Source of the DNA: MKUN01 sp964481425
Lineage (GTDB): Bacteria > Bacteroidota > Bacteroidia > Chitinophagales > Chitinophagaceae
Direction of reading: 5' to 3'
Assembly: GCA_964481425.1 (NCBI GenBank)
Contig: CAYZTM010000008.1
Location: forward strand, 1-64,000
Length of the DNA stretch: 64,000 bases
Shown here: positions 24,491-35,200 of the stretch, one piece after another
Layout: each line of letters opens with the position of its first letter
Position numbering within the stretch: the first letter of the stretch is position 1
Made by a program: the position numbers and the translations under genes
Notes under the pieces: model-generated
Told to the model about the DNA's origin: nothing
The model's input: only the letters and a program-made list of their open reading frames with translations
The model's database searches: none

Positions 24491-25959
24491 TATGCCACAT
24501 TGCCGAAGAAAAGGTAACAAAGAGCGATGGAAGTGATGATACCTACAAGATCGGCAAGCAGCATAGAACCAACGGCATAGCGGGTATCGCGCACGGAAAC
24601 AGCCCCAAAGTAAACCGCGATCACATAAAACGTGGTGTCGGACGAGCCCTGGAGAATACCGGATAGCCTGCCTGCAAAAGAATCGGGACCGAATGTTTTC
24701 ATCGTATCCACCATCATGCCCCGTGCCCCGCTGCCGCTGAGTGGTTTTATCAGGGCGGTAGGCAGGCCATCTACAAAGCGGGTGTCTGCACCGATGGCAG
24801 CAAAGAGATGCCTTGCCCCGGCTATCACGGCATCGAATGTGCCGCTGCTGCGCAGCATGCTGATAGCTACCAGCATCCCTACTAAATAAGGAATAATGCG
24901 TACGGCTATCTCGAAGCCACCTTTTGCCCCTTCGACAAAAGCATCGAAGATGTTTATCTTTTTGTACAGGCCTCCCAATACAATAAGCAGGAAAATGAGC
25001 AGTATCAGGCCATTACTGAGCACGGCTGAGAACGACTGCACCGAAGCTGCATTCATGGAAGAAAGAAAAAGTACCAGCCCGGCAATGACCGCAGAAAGGC
25101 CACCTACCCAGAGCAGGATGACCGGCTGGAAGATGTTGATCTTTTGTTTGAAGGCTACGATGAGCATGGCGGCCATAGTGGCTGCGAAGGTGGCGATCAT
25201 GCAGGGTATGAAGATATCGGTAGGGTTGGCTGCCTTCAGGGCAGAGCGCATGGCGATGATGCTCACCGGTATGAGGGTAAGCCCAGAGGCATGCAGGCAG
25301 AGAAACATGATCTGTGCATTGGATGCACGGTCTTTATCTGGGTTCAGGCTTTGCAGGCTCTCCATTGCCTTGAGGCCGAAGGGCGTGGCTGCATTATCGA
25401 GGCCCAGCAGGTTGGCGGAAAAGTTCATCATCATATGCCCCATGGCAGGATGGCCGGGGGGCAATTCAGGGAAAAGCTTTGAGAAGAATGGGCCTATGAT
25501 CCTTGATAAGAGGTTGATGCCGCCAGCCTTCTCAGCAATGCTCATAAAACCCATAAAGAGCGCCATGATGCCAATTAGGCCGATACTGATGTTAACTGCA
25601 GTCTTGCAGGTCTCAATGATACCATCGGTCTTTTTTACCAGCCGGGATTGTATCGTGTTCCATGTATAGACCTGCACACCGGGATGTGCGGCAGCGGTTT
25701 CATTGATCCGTTCCTTGGTCGTTAGGAATACTGTAGCAGGATGTGCAGTATCTGCAGGGGTATAGCCATATTCTTTAAGCCGCTCCTGTAATGTAGCAGG
25801 TAGTGAAGCGTCCTGATCGTAGTATACTGTTTCGTAGGCATCGTCGGACTTGCCGGTGAGCATACGGCTGAATACCTCCCTATCGCCGGAAATACATTTA
25901 TATCCTGCTATTGTGATAGCAATAATGATGAATGCCGCCCATATCCTGCTCAGTATCAT
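24490..25959 (-). CDS. SpmA-SpmB fusion, Gate-domain membrane transporter
   Basis: A 489-residue membrane protein. After an N-terminal membrane helix and a ~90-residue soluble segment, two 'nucleoside recognition' (Gate) halves follow: the SpmA-like half (~125-275) has GINLLSRIIGPFF, HPAMGHMMMNFSANLLGLDNAATPFGLKAM, and the SpmB-like half (~310-489) has FEIAVRIIPYLVGMLVAISMLR, LPTALIKPLSGSGARGMM and GSSDTTFYVIAVYFG. In spore formers SpmA and SpmB are separate and affect spore core dehydration. In non-sporulating Bacteroidota the fused form is common and its transported substrate is not known. The gene stands alone. Confidence 0.82.
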   Translation of the reverse strand: MILSRIWAAFIIIAITIAGYKCISGDREVFSRMLTGKSDDAYETVYYDQDASLPATLQERLKEYGYTPADTAHPATVFLTTKERINETAAAHPGVQVYTWNTIQSRLVKKTDGIIETCKTAVNISIGLIGIMALFMGFMSIAEKAGGINLLSRIIGPFFSKLFPELPPGHPAMGHMMMNFSANLLGLDNAATPFGLKAMESLQSLNPDKDRASNAQIMFLCLHASGLTLIPVSIIAMRSALKAANPTDIFIPCMIATFAATMAAMLIVAFKQKINIFQPVILLWVGGLSAVIAGLVLFLSSMNAASVQSFSAVLSNGLILLIFLLIVLGGLYKKINIFDAFVEGAKGGFEIAVRIIPYLVGMLVAISMLRSSGTFDAVIAGARHLFAAIGADTRFVDGLPTALIKPLSGSGARGMMVDTMKTFGPDSFAGRLSGILQGSSDTTFYVIAVYFGAVSVRDTRYAVGSMLLADLVGIITSIALCYLFFGNVA

Positions 25960-26020
25960 ATCCTGTACTATTGGTACCTGAAATTAAGTTTTCGCACTTA
26001 AAGTACATAAATAATACAGG

Positions 26021-26053
26021 TAAAAAGAAGCGGGACCCGATGAGGTGCCCCGC
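26021..26053 (-). terminator. Terminator of the LOG-family gene
   Basis: Minus-strand stem AGCGGG / CCCGCT with inner CACC/GGGT pairs, followed by TTCTTTTTACC. Confidence 0.6.
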
Positions 26054-26092
26054 TATATAATGAATTGATGCCCAGTATAGACGAAAAGAAGT

Positions 26093-26674
26093 TTAAGTTG
26101 TTTGTTTGGTGATGTATTTCGGTACTTCAGGTGGCTGATAACGCTCCATTTGCTCCAGCAGATCTTCGATACTATGGCTGCTGAGCAGCATTGTACTGTA
26201 GCATTCGTTAAGGAAGCCCTCCTGTACCATTGTGTTTACCATCAGTTTCAGACCGTCGTAATAGCCATTGATGTTGAGCAGGCCAATGGGTTTTTCGTGC
26301 AGGCCAAGCTGCGCCCATGTAAGCACTTCGAACATCTCTTCCATAGTGCCAAAGCCGCCGGGTAATGTGATGACCGCATCGCAGAGTTCGTGCATTTTGA
26401 TTTTTCGCTCATGCATCGTATTCACGCGTATCATCTGTGTGAGCCCTTCATGCGCAATTTCTTTTGTCTGCAGGAAATAGGGTATGACGCCTATTATCTC
26501 TCCGCCTTTATCAAGGACACCTTCTGCAATGGCGCCCATGATACCTACCCGCGCACCGCCGTATATGACACGGATACCACGTTCGGCAAGGAGGTTGCCC
26601 AACTCGTAAGCTGTATCGCGATAAGTGCTATCATAGCCTTCGGCCGAGCCGCAAAAAACAACAATGCTCTTCAT
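26093..26674 (-). CDS. LOG-family (TIGR00730) nucleoside-monophosphate phosphoribohydrolase
   Basis: A 193-residue Rossmann-fold protein of the LOG/'lysine decarboxylase-like' family. The family motif PGGFGTMEEMFEVLTWAQLG is complete at ~105-124, with the upstream nucleotide-binding VFCGSAEGYD and GGARVGIMGAIAEGVL. Characterised members release the base from cytokinin riboside 5'-monophosphate or other nucleoside monophosphates; the bacterial in vivo substrate is often unknown. Older annotation as lysine decarboxylase is wrong for this family. A TAnnTTTG box lies upstream. Confidence 0.88.
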   Translation of the reverse strand: MKSIVVFCGSAEGYDSTYRDTAYELGNLLAERGIRVIYGGARVGIMGAIAEGVLDKGGEIIGVIPYFLQTKEIAHEGLTQMIRVNTMHERKIKMHELCDAVITLPGGFGTMEEMFEVLTWAQLGLHEKPIGLLNINGYYDGLKLMVNTMVQEGFLNECYSTMLLSSHSIEDLLEQMERYQPPEVPKYITKQTT

Positions 26675-26690
26675 GGAATGGTGTTTCTAC

Positions 26691-26698
26691 CAAATATA
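26691..26698 (-). promoter_or_regulatory. -7 promoter box of the LOG-family gene
   Basis: Minus-strand TATATTTG matches TAnnTTTG, 16 bp before the ATG. Confidence 0.45.
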
Positions 26699-26762
26699 AT
26701 ATAAAAGCAGCGGGATGCATATTATTTCCGGATGAATAGAAAGTATATGCAGACAAAGCAGT

Positions 26763-27977
26763 CTATAGTACTTCTACCTGGTTACGCAGCAGGTCTTCAA
26801 ATTCATCTCTTTCCCTAATGAGGACCGCATGGCCGTCCATGAATAAAACTTCGGCAGGCTTGAGCCTTGAGTTAAAATTGCTGCTCATCTCGAAACCATA
26901 CGCTCCGGCATTATGAAATGCGAGGTAATCCCCCTCGCGTACTTCGTTCAACACACGGTCCCATGCAAACGTGTCTGTTTCGCAAATATTTCCCACTACC
27001 GTATATATACGTTCGGCGCCATTTGGGTTCGAGAGATTGGATATCTTATGATAAGCATCGTAGAACATGGGCCTTATCAAATGATTGAAACCCGAATTGA
27101 CCCCTACAAACACTGTAGCCGTAGTCTGCTTGATCACATTGGTCTTTACAATGAAATGGCCACATTCGCTTACGAGATATTTACCCGGTTCGAACCATAT
27201 CTCGAGGTTGCGACCATACTCTTTTTCAAATTCTTTTATGGCCTCGGTCAGTTTCGTACCAAGCGTATATACGTCCGTTTCCGGCTCATCATCTTTATAA
27301 GGTACTTTGAAGCCGCTGCCCAGGTCGAGAAACTCCAACGAATCAAAGTGGCTGGCTGCTGAGAACATAACCTCGAGACTGCGCAGGAAGACGTTAACGT
27401 CTTTTATTTCGCTGCCGGTGTGCATGTGCAGGCCCTGTACATGCAGATTTGTCGTCTTCACGATGCGTTCGATATGGCGCATCTGGTGTATGGAGATACC
27501 GAACTTACTATCTATATGTCCTGTGGATATTTTATAATTGCCACCGGCCTCAATATGTGGGTTGATGCGTATGCATACCGGGTAACTATTACCAAAGGTA
27601 TTGCCAAAGCGCTCGAGGATGGAAATGTTGTCGATATTGATGTTCACACCCAAAGACTGGGCTTCCGTGATCTCACCGAAATCAACACAGTTTGGTGTAA
27701 ATAATATTTGCTTAGGATTGAACCCGGCCTTAAGGCCCAGTTTTACTTCGCTGATACTCACGCAGTCCAGGTCGGCCCCGAGCTTTCGTAAGTACTTGAG
27801 GATGTTGATATTGGTCAGCGCTTTGCAGGCATAGAAAAAGCGTGTAGGGTGCGCATTGAAGGCATCCGTAAGCTTGTTGTATTGCTGTGCTATTTTCTCA
27901 GCATGGTACACATATACCGGTGTGCCAAACTCATCTGCGATGGAGATAAGCTGCCGGTTGGTAATCGGTTCGTACAT
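26763..27977 (-). CDS. lysA: Diaminopimelate decarboxylase
   Basis: A 404-residue PLP enzyme of the alanine-racemase-fold (type III) decarboxylases that converts meso-diaminopimelate to lysine. The PLP lysine sits in FFYACKALTNINIL (~45-58). HMHTGSEI, DLGSGFKVPY and the active-site segment GNICETDTFAWDR are all present, as is the GAYGFEMSSNFN stretch near the C-terminus. Length is normal. It stands alone, with the LOG-family gene downstream on the same strand. Confidence 0.93.
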   Translation of the reverse strand: MYEPITNRQLISIADEFGTPVYVYHAEKIAQQYNKLTDAFNAHPTRFFYACKALTNINILKYLRKLGADLDCVSISEVKLGLKAGFNPKQILFTPNCVDFGEITEAQSLGVNINIDNISILERFGNTFGNSYPVCIRINPHIEAGGNYKISTGHIDSKFGISIHQMRHIERIVKTTNLHVQGLHMHTGSEIKDVNVFLRSLEVMFSAASHFDSLEFLDLGSGFKVPYKDDEPETDVYTLGTKLTEAIKEFEKEYGRNLEIWFEPGKYLVSECGHFIVKTNVIKQTTATVFVGVNSGFNHLIRPMFYDAYHKISNLSNPNGAERIYTVVGNICETDTFAWDRVLNEVREGDYLAFHNAGAYGFEMSSNFNSRLKPAEVLFMDGHAVLIRERDEFEDLLRNQVEVL

Positions 27978-28089
27978 AGGAGCGCGAAATTAAAGAAGAG
28001 TTTTATTTGAAAAAAAATTAGTATCGCATGAATATTTTATTAACTTAGAGAAAGATATTATCTAATTTCTTTAACCTGGACCTCAAGAA

Positions 28090-31000
28090 ATGCTCCCCCG
28101 GCACCACCTTAGAATAGCGATCGTCCTTTCACTGATACTTACCTGTAGTATTGGTGTGAGGGCTCAAGTAGCCAACTTTTCAGCCAACGTCACGAGCGGC
28201 TGCGCGCCATTGCTTGTGCAATTCAATAACCTCTCAACAGGGGCTACGACCTATTATTGGGATTTTGGTAACCTGGCCACGTCAACACAGGTGTCGCCAT
28301 CCACCACTTACACTTCACCGGGTACCTATACTGTAACGCTTATAGCGTATAATGGCCCGAACTCAAATACCAAGACAGTTACTAATTATATTACTGTTTA
28401 CGCACAGCCGGTGGTCAGCTTTACGGCCAATGATACTGCGGTATGCCCGGGAGTACCGGTGACCTTCACTAACACATCGAACCCCAATGCCCCTGGTAAT
28501 GCGACCTATTACTGGGATTTTGGGGACGGTAATAATTCTACCTTACAAAACCCTACCCATGCGTATTCGATAGGAGGTTATTATAGTGTTACCCTAACGG
28601 TAACCAATGGACAGGGATGCGATGCTACATTAGTGATGGGGTCTTATATACATGTATTTTCGAAACCAAGCGCACAATTCACAGCACCCGTTACTACGTT
28701 TTGCAATCCACCGGGCAATGTAAGCTTCATCAATACATCAACAGGCACCCCGCCGTTAACCTATTTGTGGTTGTTTGGTGATAATACCACCAGTACGCTT
28801 GCCAACCCGCCGACGCATACCTATGGCTCAGGATCATTTACAGTTACACTGGTTGTCACGAACGCGAACGGTTGTTCGGACAGCCTTGTAAGGACGAACT
28901 ATATTAATGTACAGTCGAACACGGGAAGCTTTACCGGTCCAGCAAGTGCCTGCCAGGGGGAATCGGTGACCTTTACCAATACCAGCCCACCGCCCATTAC
29001 CAGCAGTATCTGGGATTTTGGTGATAATACCACCGGGGTGGGCAACCCGGTATCACATGTGTACAATTCACAGGGAACTTACCAGGTAAAACTTATAACC
29101 CAGGCAGCCTGTAACGATACCGTGTACCATAGTATCGTGATCAACCCGAAACCATTCATTGATTTCAATTATACCCCCTTGGATCCCTGCCCTGCTCCTG
29201 ATACCATATTTTTCCATAACCTGACCGCCAATGGAGGTAATTATACCTGGTACTTCGGGGATGGTGATTCATCTAACCTTTCGGACCCATGGCATGTGTA
29301 TCCCGGCTCCGGACCTTACAGTGTAACATTGACCTCGACAAATAATTTCGGCTGTTCTGCTTCACTCACCAAACCGAACTACATCTTCCTTACGCCATTT
29401 GCTGTATATGCTAATGCAGATCACCTGGGAGGATGTCCGCCTGATACCGTTAATTTTTACTATACCAGCAACTATCCGAATCCTATAGTGTCACAGGTTT
29501 GGGATTTCGGCGATAACACAAGCTCTACCCAGGCTACGCCAACGCATATCTATAATGATACCGGTGTGTACCATGTTACTGTGACAGTGACCTCTGCAAA
29601 TGGCTGTACGCAGACCGGTACTATTGATATCCATGTAGGTGAGCATTCCGTACCCTCTTTTACTGCAATACCAACTGCAGCCTGTACGCATGAATCGATA
29701 CAATTCCTCAATACATCGACGAATGCGGATGCCTATACCTGGTACTTCGGGGATGGCTTTACAAGTGTGGACAGTTCGCCTGTGCATCAATATCTATATG
29801 ACGATACATTTACAGTCAAGCTGATCACTTTTAACAATGGGTGTCCCGATACTTTTATCAGGGAGAAGTATATATTGATCTATCCGTCAACAGCAAAATT
29901 TGATATTGTTTATAACTGCGATACACCAATGAAGGTGCAGCTGGTAAATAATTCGACTCCATTTACATCATTCGAGTGGTCGTTTGGTGATAATACTTTC
30001 TCGACTGTAGATACCAGTCCTGTGCACCAGTACGCGGCATTGGGATCTTATTATGCAAAGCTAGTGGTCTGGAACAGCACCCACGGGTGTAAAGATTCCC
30101 TTATCCAAACGGTAAAACTTATTGATCCAATCCCGAAATTTTATGCTGTTGACACCAGTTTGTGCCGTGGTGATATGGCGACTTTCTATGCAAATGTGGA
30201 TGACCAGGGAGGGCCGCCGAGCAATATAGGTGACTATCGGTGGACGACAGATTCGGTGACATATAATAGCGGGGGGTATCCGTTCTACTATTACTCCTAC
30301 CCGAATGCTGGTATCTACGATGTAACGCTGGCGATAACGGATGAGCATAGCTGTCCGCATTCATATACCCTCAGTCAATATATGCTGATAGCCCAGCCTG
30401 TGGTGGGGTTCTCAGCATTGCCTACGGATGGCTGTGCGCCGCTTACGGTACAGTTCACAGATACCAGTACGGATCAACCGGGAACATTTGATTCGCTTAT
30501 GTTCTGGGATTTTGGTGTCGATACGCTTACTGCTACCGCTACTCCTATCAATTACACGTATACCAATGCCGGCAGCTACTATGTGAAGCTGGTGGTGACC
30601 GACAATGTGGGCTGTATGGACAGCCTGATCAAATTTGACTACATACAGGTGCACCATCCCACGGCCTCGTTCCTTGCGGTAAATACATTTCCTTGCATGT
30701 ATGATACTGCAAGATTCATCAATACCTCCAGTGGTATTGCTCCGTTAAGTTATCAATGGGATTTTGGAGATAATACAACTTCCACACAAAGCGACCCTAC
30801 ACACATATATACTGATACCGGGGCTTATACTGTTACCCTTATCGTCACAGATTCGACCGGCTGCAGTGATACCCTTGTGCAAAATCAATACATACAAATA
30901 ACAAGACCACATGCGCAATTTACGATGGATGACTCTGTTGCAGTATGTGCGCCTATGATCGTTAAGTTCACCAGTACGGCGATAAATGCAACTGATTACC

Positions 31001-32136
31001 GTTGGGATTTTGGTAATGCCAATACTTCAATATTGCCCAATCCTACAAATTCGTATGTAACCCCCGGGGAGTATACCGTAAGATTTATTGCATTGGATGA
31101 ACACAGCTGCCCTGATACAACATATGGGCATGTAAAACTACTGGGTTACGACGGGGCCTTTACCTATAGCCCCCTGGACGGTTGTACGCCACTGACGATC
31201 AATTTTACTGCGAATGTTACTAATGTGGATACCCTGATCTGGGACTTTGGGGACGGCAATACTGTTGTTGGGGGTACCACAATATCACATGTATATCAAT
31301 ATCCGGGTACCTACCTGCCCATATTGATATTTGGAGACTCATCGGGCTGCCATAGTATCAGCCTTGGGTTGGATACCTTAAGACTCAATGGGCTGGTGAC
31401 CGATTATGATTTTACACCAGACCCGGTGTGTGTATTTGATAAGGTGGCTTTCAGGGATACTTTTGCGGATATCATTTCTTACCGCTGGACCTTTGATAAT
31501 GGGGATACCAGTGACCTGCCGGTACCTGAGCATGCATTCGATAGTATTGGTGAACATCCGGTGAGCTTGGTGGTCTTCAACAACACTGGGTGTAGCGATA
31601 CTGTGAACAAAAATGTGACAGTAAATCCTTTGCCGCAGATCGTAGCTACTGGCGATACCGTAATTTGCGAACAGGACCAGGCGGAGCTGGAGGCTGCGGG
31701 CGGGGTGTCCTATACATGGATGCCTGCTGAAGATATGAGCTGCCCGGTTTGCTCGCTTACTTATGCAAAACCGCAACTATCCACCAATTACGTGGTTACC
31801 GGTACTGATGAATATGGCTGTATAAATACCGATACCGTCAGGGTGGAACTGAAGGAGTGTAATTGTATCGTGTCGGTGCCAACGGCATTCTCACCCAATG
31901 GAGACGGGAAGAACGACCGGTTTGAAGTACTGTGTACCGACATGGTGAAAATACATCTGGAGATATTCAACCGATGGGGCCAGCCGGTCTTTTACACAAC
32001 GTATCCCAATCATAGCTGGGATGGCACCTATAAGGGAGCCATATGTGATGCGGGAACCTATTACTATTTTGTGAAAGTAAAATGTACCCGCGGCCAAGAA
32101 GTAATGAAGAAAGGAGATATTACATTGATACGGTAG
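28090..32136 (+). CDS. Giant PKD-repeat protein with T9SS type B (gliding-motility C-terminal) domain, copy 1
   Basis: A 1,348-residue predicted surface protein. Signal peptide ~1-25 (LRIAIVLSLILTCSIGVRA). About 14 PKD-type repeats of ~80-90 residues follow, each with a version of YxWDFGDGxxSTxxxPxHxY and GxYxVTLxVT; a few are degenerate. An Ig-like segment (~1175-1250, GGVSYTWMP ... YVVTGTDEYGC) precedes the C-terminal domain (~1255-1348): VPTAFSPNGDGKNDRFEV, IFNRWGQPVF, WDGTYKGAICDAGTYYYFVKVKC. This is the gliding-motility-associated/CHU_C type that serves as a type B T9SS signal, which usually needs a PorP/SprF partner; one is encoded 8.7 kb downstream at 36786. The protein is likely an elongated surface fibre; adhesion or gliding is inference. 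Confidence 0.85.
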   Translation: MLPRHHLRIAIVLSLILTCSIGVRAQVANFSANVTSGCAPLLVQFNNLSTGATTYYWDFGNLATSTQVSPSTTYTSPGTYTVTLIAYNGPNSNTKTVTNYITVYAQPVVSFTANDTAVCPGVPVTFTNTSNPNAPGNATYYWDFGDGNNSTLQNPTHAYSIGGYYSVTLTVTNGQGCDATLVMGSYIHVFSKPSAQFTAPVTTFCNPPGNVSFINTSTGTPPLTYLWLFGDNTTSTLANPPTHTYGSGSFTVTLVVTNANGCSDSLVRTNYINVQSNTGSFTGPASACQGESVTFTNTSPPPITSSIWDFGDNTTGVGNPVSHVYNSQGTYQVKLITQAACNDTVYHSIVINPKPFIDFNYTPLDPCPAPDTIFFHNLTANGGNYTWYFGDGDSSNLSDPWHVYPGSGPYSVTLTSTNNFGCSASLTKPNYIFLTPFAVYANADHLGGCPPDTVNFYYTSNYPNPIVSQVWDFGDNTSSTQATPTHIYNDTGVYHVTVTVTSANGCTQTGTIDIHVGEHSVPSFTAIPTAACTHESIQFLNTSTNADAYTWYFGDGFTSVDSSPVHQYLYDDTFTVKLITFNNGCPDTFIREKYILIYPSTAKFDIVYNCDTPMKVQLVNNSTPFTSFEWSFGDNTFSTVDTSPVHQYAALGSYYAKLVVWNSTHGCKDSLIQTVKLIDPIPKFYAVDTSLCRGDMATFYANVDDQGGPPSNIGDYRWTTDSVTYNSGGYPFYYYSYPNAGIYDVTLAITDEHSCPHSYTLSQYMLIAQPVVGFSALPTDGCAPLTVQFTDTSTDQPGTFDSLMFWDFGVDTLTATATPINYTYTNAGSYYVKLVVTDNVGCMDSLIKFDYIQVHHPTASFLAVNTFPCMYDTARFINTSSGIAPLSYQWDFGDNTTSTQSDPTHIYTDTGAYTVTLIVTDSTGCSDTLVQNQYIQITRPHAQFTMDDSVAVCAPMIVKFTSTAINATDYRWDFGNANTSILPNPTNSYVTPGEYTVRFIALDEHSCPDTTYGHVKLLGYDGAFTYSPLDGCTPLTINFTANVTNVDTLIWDFGDGNTVVGGTTISHVYQYPGTYLPILIFGDSSGCHSISLGLDTLRLNGLVTDYDFTPDPVCVFDKVAFRDTFADIISYRWTFDNGDTSDLPVPEHAFDSIGEHPVSLVVFNNTGCSDTVNKNVTVNPLPQIVATGDTVICEQDQAELEAAGGVSYTWMPAEDMSCPVCSLTYAKPQLSTNYVVTGTDEYGCINTDTVRVELKECNCIVSVPTAFSPNGDGKNDRFEVLCTDMVKIHLEIFNRWGQPVFYTTYPNHSWDGTYKGAICDAGTYYYFVKVKCTRGQEVMKKGDITLIR

Positions 32137-32246
32137 GTGGCCGGTCTTAAAAAGCTGCCAGTTTATGAAATATCGGCACAAAACATAGAAATTTTTATTA
32201 ACTTTATTTGCTTCCAGGATTAAGTACCCTCAAGTAAAGAACCGTT

Positions 32247-35200
32247 ATGATAAACCTTTACCGGAAGATATTGATACTTCTTCTGTCGTTTGCATCCGTT
32301 ACAGTAGCAAGTGCACAGCCTCATGCCAATTTTACGGGTAACCCGGTGAGCGGTTGCGCCCCGTTGGTAGTGAATTTTACAAACCTCTCAACCGGTGCCA
32401 CATCTTACCATTGGGATTTTGGGAATTTCAACACCTCTGTGCTTTCCAATCCATCTACAACCTATACTCAGCCGGGTACTTATACTGTGACGCTGATAGC
32501 CTATAATGGGCCAAACTCAGACACAAAGACGATCACGAACTATATAACTGTTTATAGTAATCCGGTCGTTGACTTCAGCGCTAATATTTTGTCCGGTTGC
32601 CCAGGTCTGACAGTAAATTTCACCAATAACTCGAATCCGCAGGTGCCCGGGCCGGCGACTTATTACTGGGATTTCGGTGATGGTAATTTCTCCACACTGC
32701 AGTCGCCCAACCATACTTATCCTACGCCCGGATATTATAACGTGACACTAAGCGTTACCAATGCCCAGGGTTGTGTATCAACGCTTGTTAAGCCAACCTA
32801 TATACATATTTTCACGCCACCGGTAGCACAATTTTCCGCCACCAACACCGTATATTGTAGTTTGCCCGCAACCGTGACATTTACCAACACTACGACCGGT
32901 GCTAACCCGATCACCTATCTCTGGGATTTCGGCGACAATACGACGAGTACTCTTGCGAATCCGCCCCCACATACCTATAATAACCTGGGCAGCTATACCG
33001 TAACGCTTACAGCAACAGATGCCAATGGCTGCGTTGGTACTTACAGCGCCCAAAACTACATTACCATACAGAACTATACGGGGAGTTTCTCCGGCCCTAG
33101 CGGCATATGTGCAGGAGATATGGCAACCTTCGTCAATACTACACCACCGCCTATCAGCAGCAGCAATTGGGATTTCGGTGACAATAGTACAGGCTCGGGC
33201 AATACGGTAAATCATGTTTACACTACCGCCGGCACTTACACCGTGCGGCTTATAACACAAAGCGGTGTTTGTTATGATACCATTTATCAGACCATTACCG
33301 TTCACCCCATACCCGTAATAGACTTTAATTTTACACCGGCAGCACCATGTCCACCTCCTGCAACTTTGCAGTTCAATAACCTTACCCAGTATGGCAACAC
33401 TTATTTATGGGATTTTGGTGACAGCACTACCTCTACTGCCACTAACCCTGTGCATACTTACAATGCGCAGGGTCCATATGATGTAACGCTCATTGCGATC
33501 AGTCAATATGGCTGCACGGATACTGAGTACAGGCAGCAATATGTAGCCTTGCACCTGTTCAACCTATACGCCTATTCGGACGTGCCGGGAGGCTGTGCGC
33601 CTGTTACGATACATTTTTCGGATTCTGTGGATTATTACCAGCCTATTGTGTCCTACACTTGGGACTTCGGAGATAACACAATGTCAAACCAACAGAGTCC
33701 CTCACATACTTACACTAATGTAGGCGTGTACACGGTTGTACTAACAGCAGTGTCTGCAAATGGCTGCGTGGCTCATGATACGCTCCAGGTAGGTGCTGGT
33801 ACCTTGCCGACCGCGAATTTTACTGCGGCCCCTACAACCATTTGTGTGAATCAAACAGTGCAGTTCACTAACTATTCCACAAACGCTACCAGCTATATAT
33901 GGAATTTTGGAGATGGTACCGATACGAGTACTAATCCGAACCACCTGTACACAGTGGACGGTATCTTTACTGTGACGTTGATCGCATCGAACAATGGTTG
34001 CAATGATACAATGACCATCCCCAACCTGATAACGGTGCATCCGCCCACCTCGGGTATGGCATTATCCTACTCATGCGATACCCCAACCAAAGTGACCTTT
34101 GTCAATGCCTCGTCGGGTTACACATCTTTCCTCTGGGAGTTTGGAGATAATACAACAAATGCGGTTGACACCAACGCCGTGCATAATTATGCGGCATTAG
34201 GGGACTATAATGTTCAGATAGTGACATGGAACAGCGTGTGGGGTTGTGCGGACTCTACGCAATATATTGTTCACCTTACATTACCAGATGTGGACTTTAC
34301 GGCACCTGATACAGCAATATGTAAGGGCGACACGGCCTGGTTCTCCGCAATCATCACCAATACGAATGGTAATCCTGTCGGTGATTATACGTGGATAATG
34401 GATAACCACATATTCGGGGATACGCTCCCAAATTTTCACTATGCCTTCCCCAATACCGGCTTGTATGATGTGACCCTGAGCGTGTTGGACATACACGGCT
34501 GCCCACGGTCGAAAACTAAAACGGATTATATACTCGTAGCCAAACCAGATGCCGGCTTTACAGCCCTGCCGCTGTATGGTTGTGTTCCCCTTACCGTTCT
34601 GTTTACCGATACCAGCACCAATACGCCGGGTGCATTTGATGTGACGAGGGAGTGGGACTTTGGTAATGGAACAGCAACGGTGAACACGGCAAGTACCAGT
34701 TGGACCTATTATAATCCCGGTACGTATAGCGTCAACCTGATCGTTACGGATAATGTGGGCTGTAAAGATACTTTGCTGAAGACCAATTACATAAAGGCCT
34801 ACAAACCTAATGCAATATTTATTGCAAATAACGTGTTCCCGTGCATTGGTGATACGGTCAATTTTACCAATGCGTCCAACGGGGCAACGCCGGTGAGTTG
34901 TTTTTGGGATTTCGGTGATAATACCACCTCTACAACATTTAATCCTAAGCATGTGTACCAGCAGATAGGTAACTATGTAGTAACACTTATAGTGACCGAT
35001 ACGTTTGGCTGCAGTGATACTTCCCTGTTGAATTTTATCAGCGTGACGAAGCCGGACGCTTCGTTCACCATGAACGATTCAACTGCGGTATGCCCCCCAT
35101 TACAGGTTTTGTTCACCAGCACATCGCAAAATGCGACATCGTATTTATGGGATTTCGGTAACAACAATACCTCGATAATACCCAACCCAGCTAATTTGTA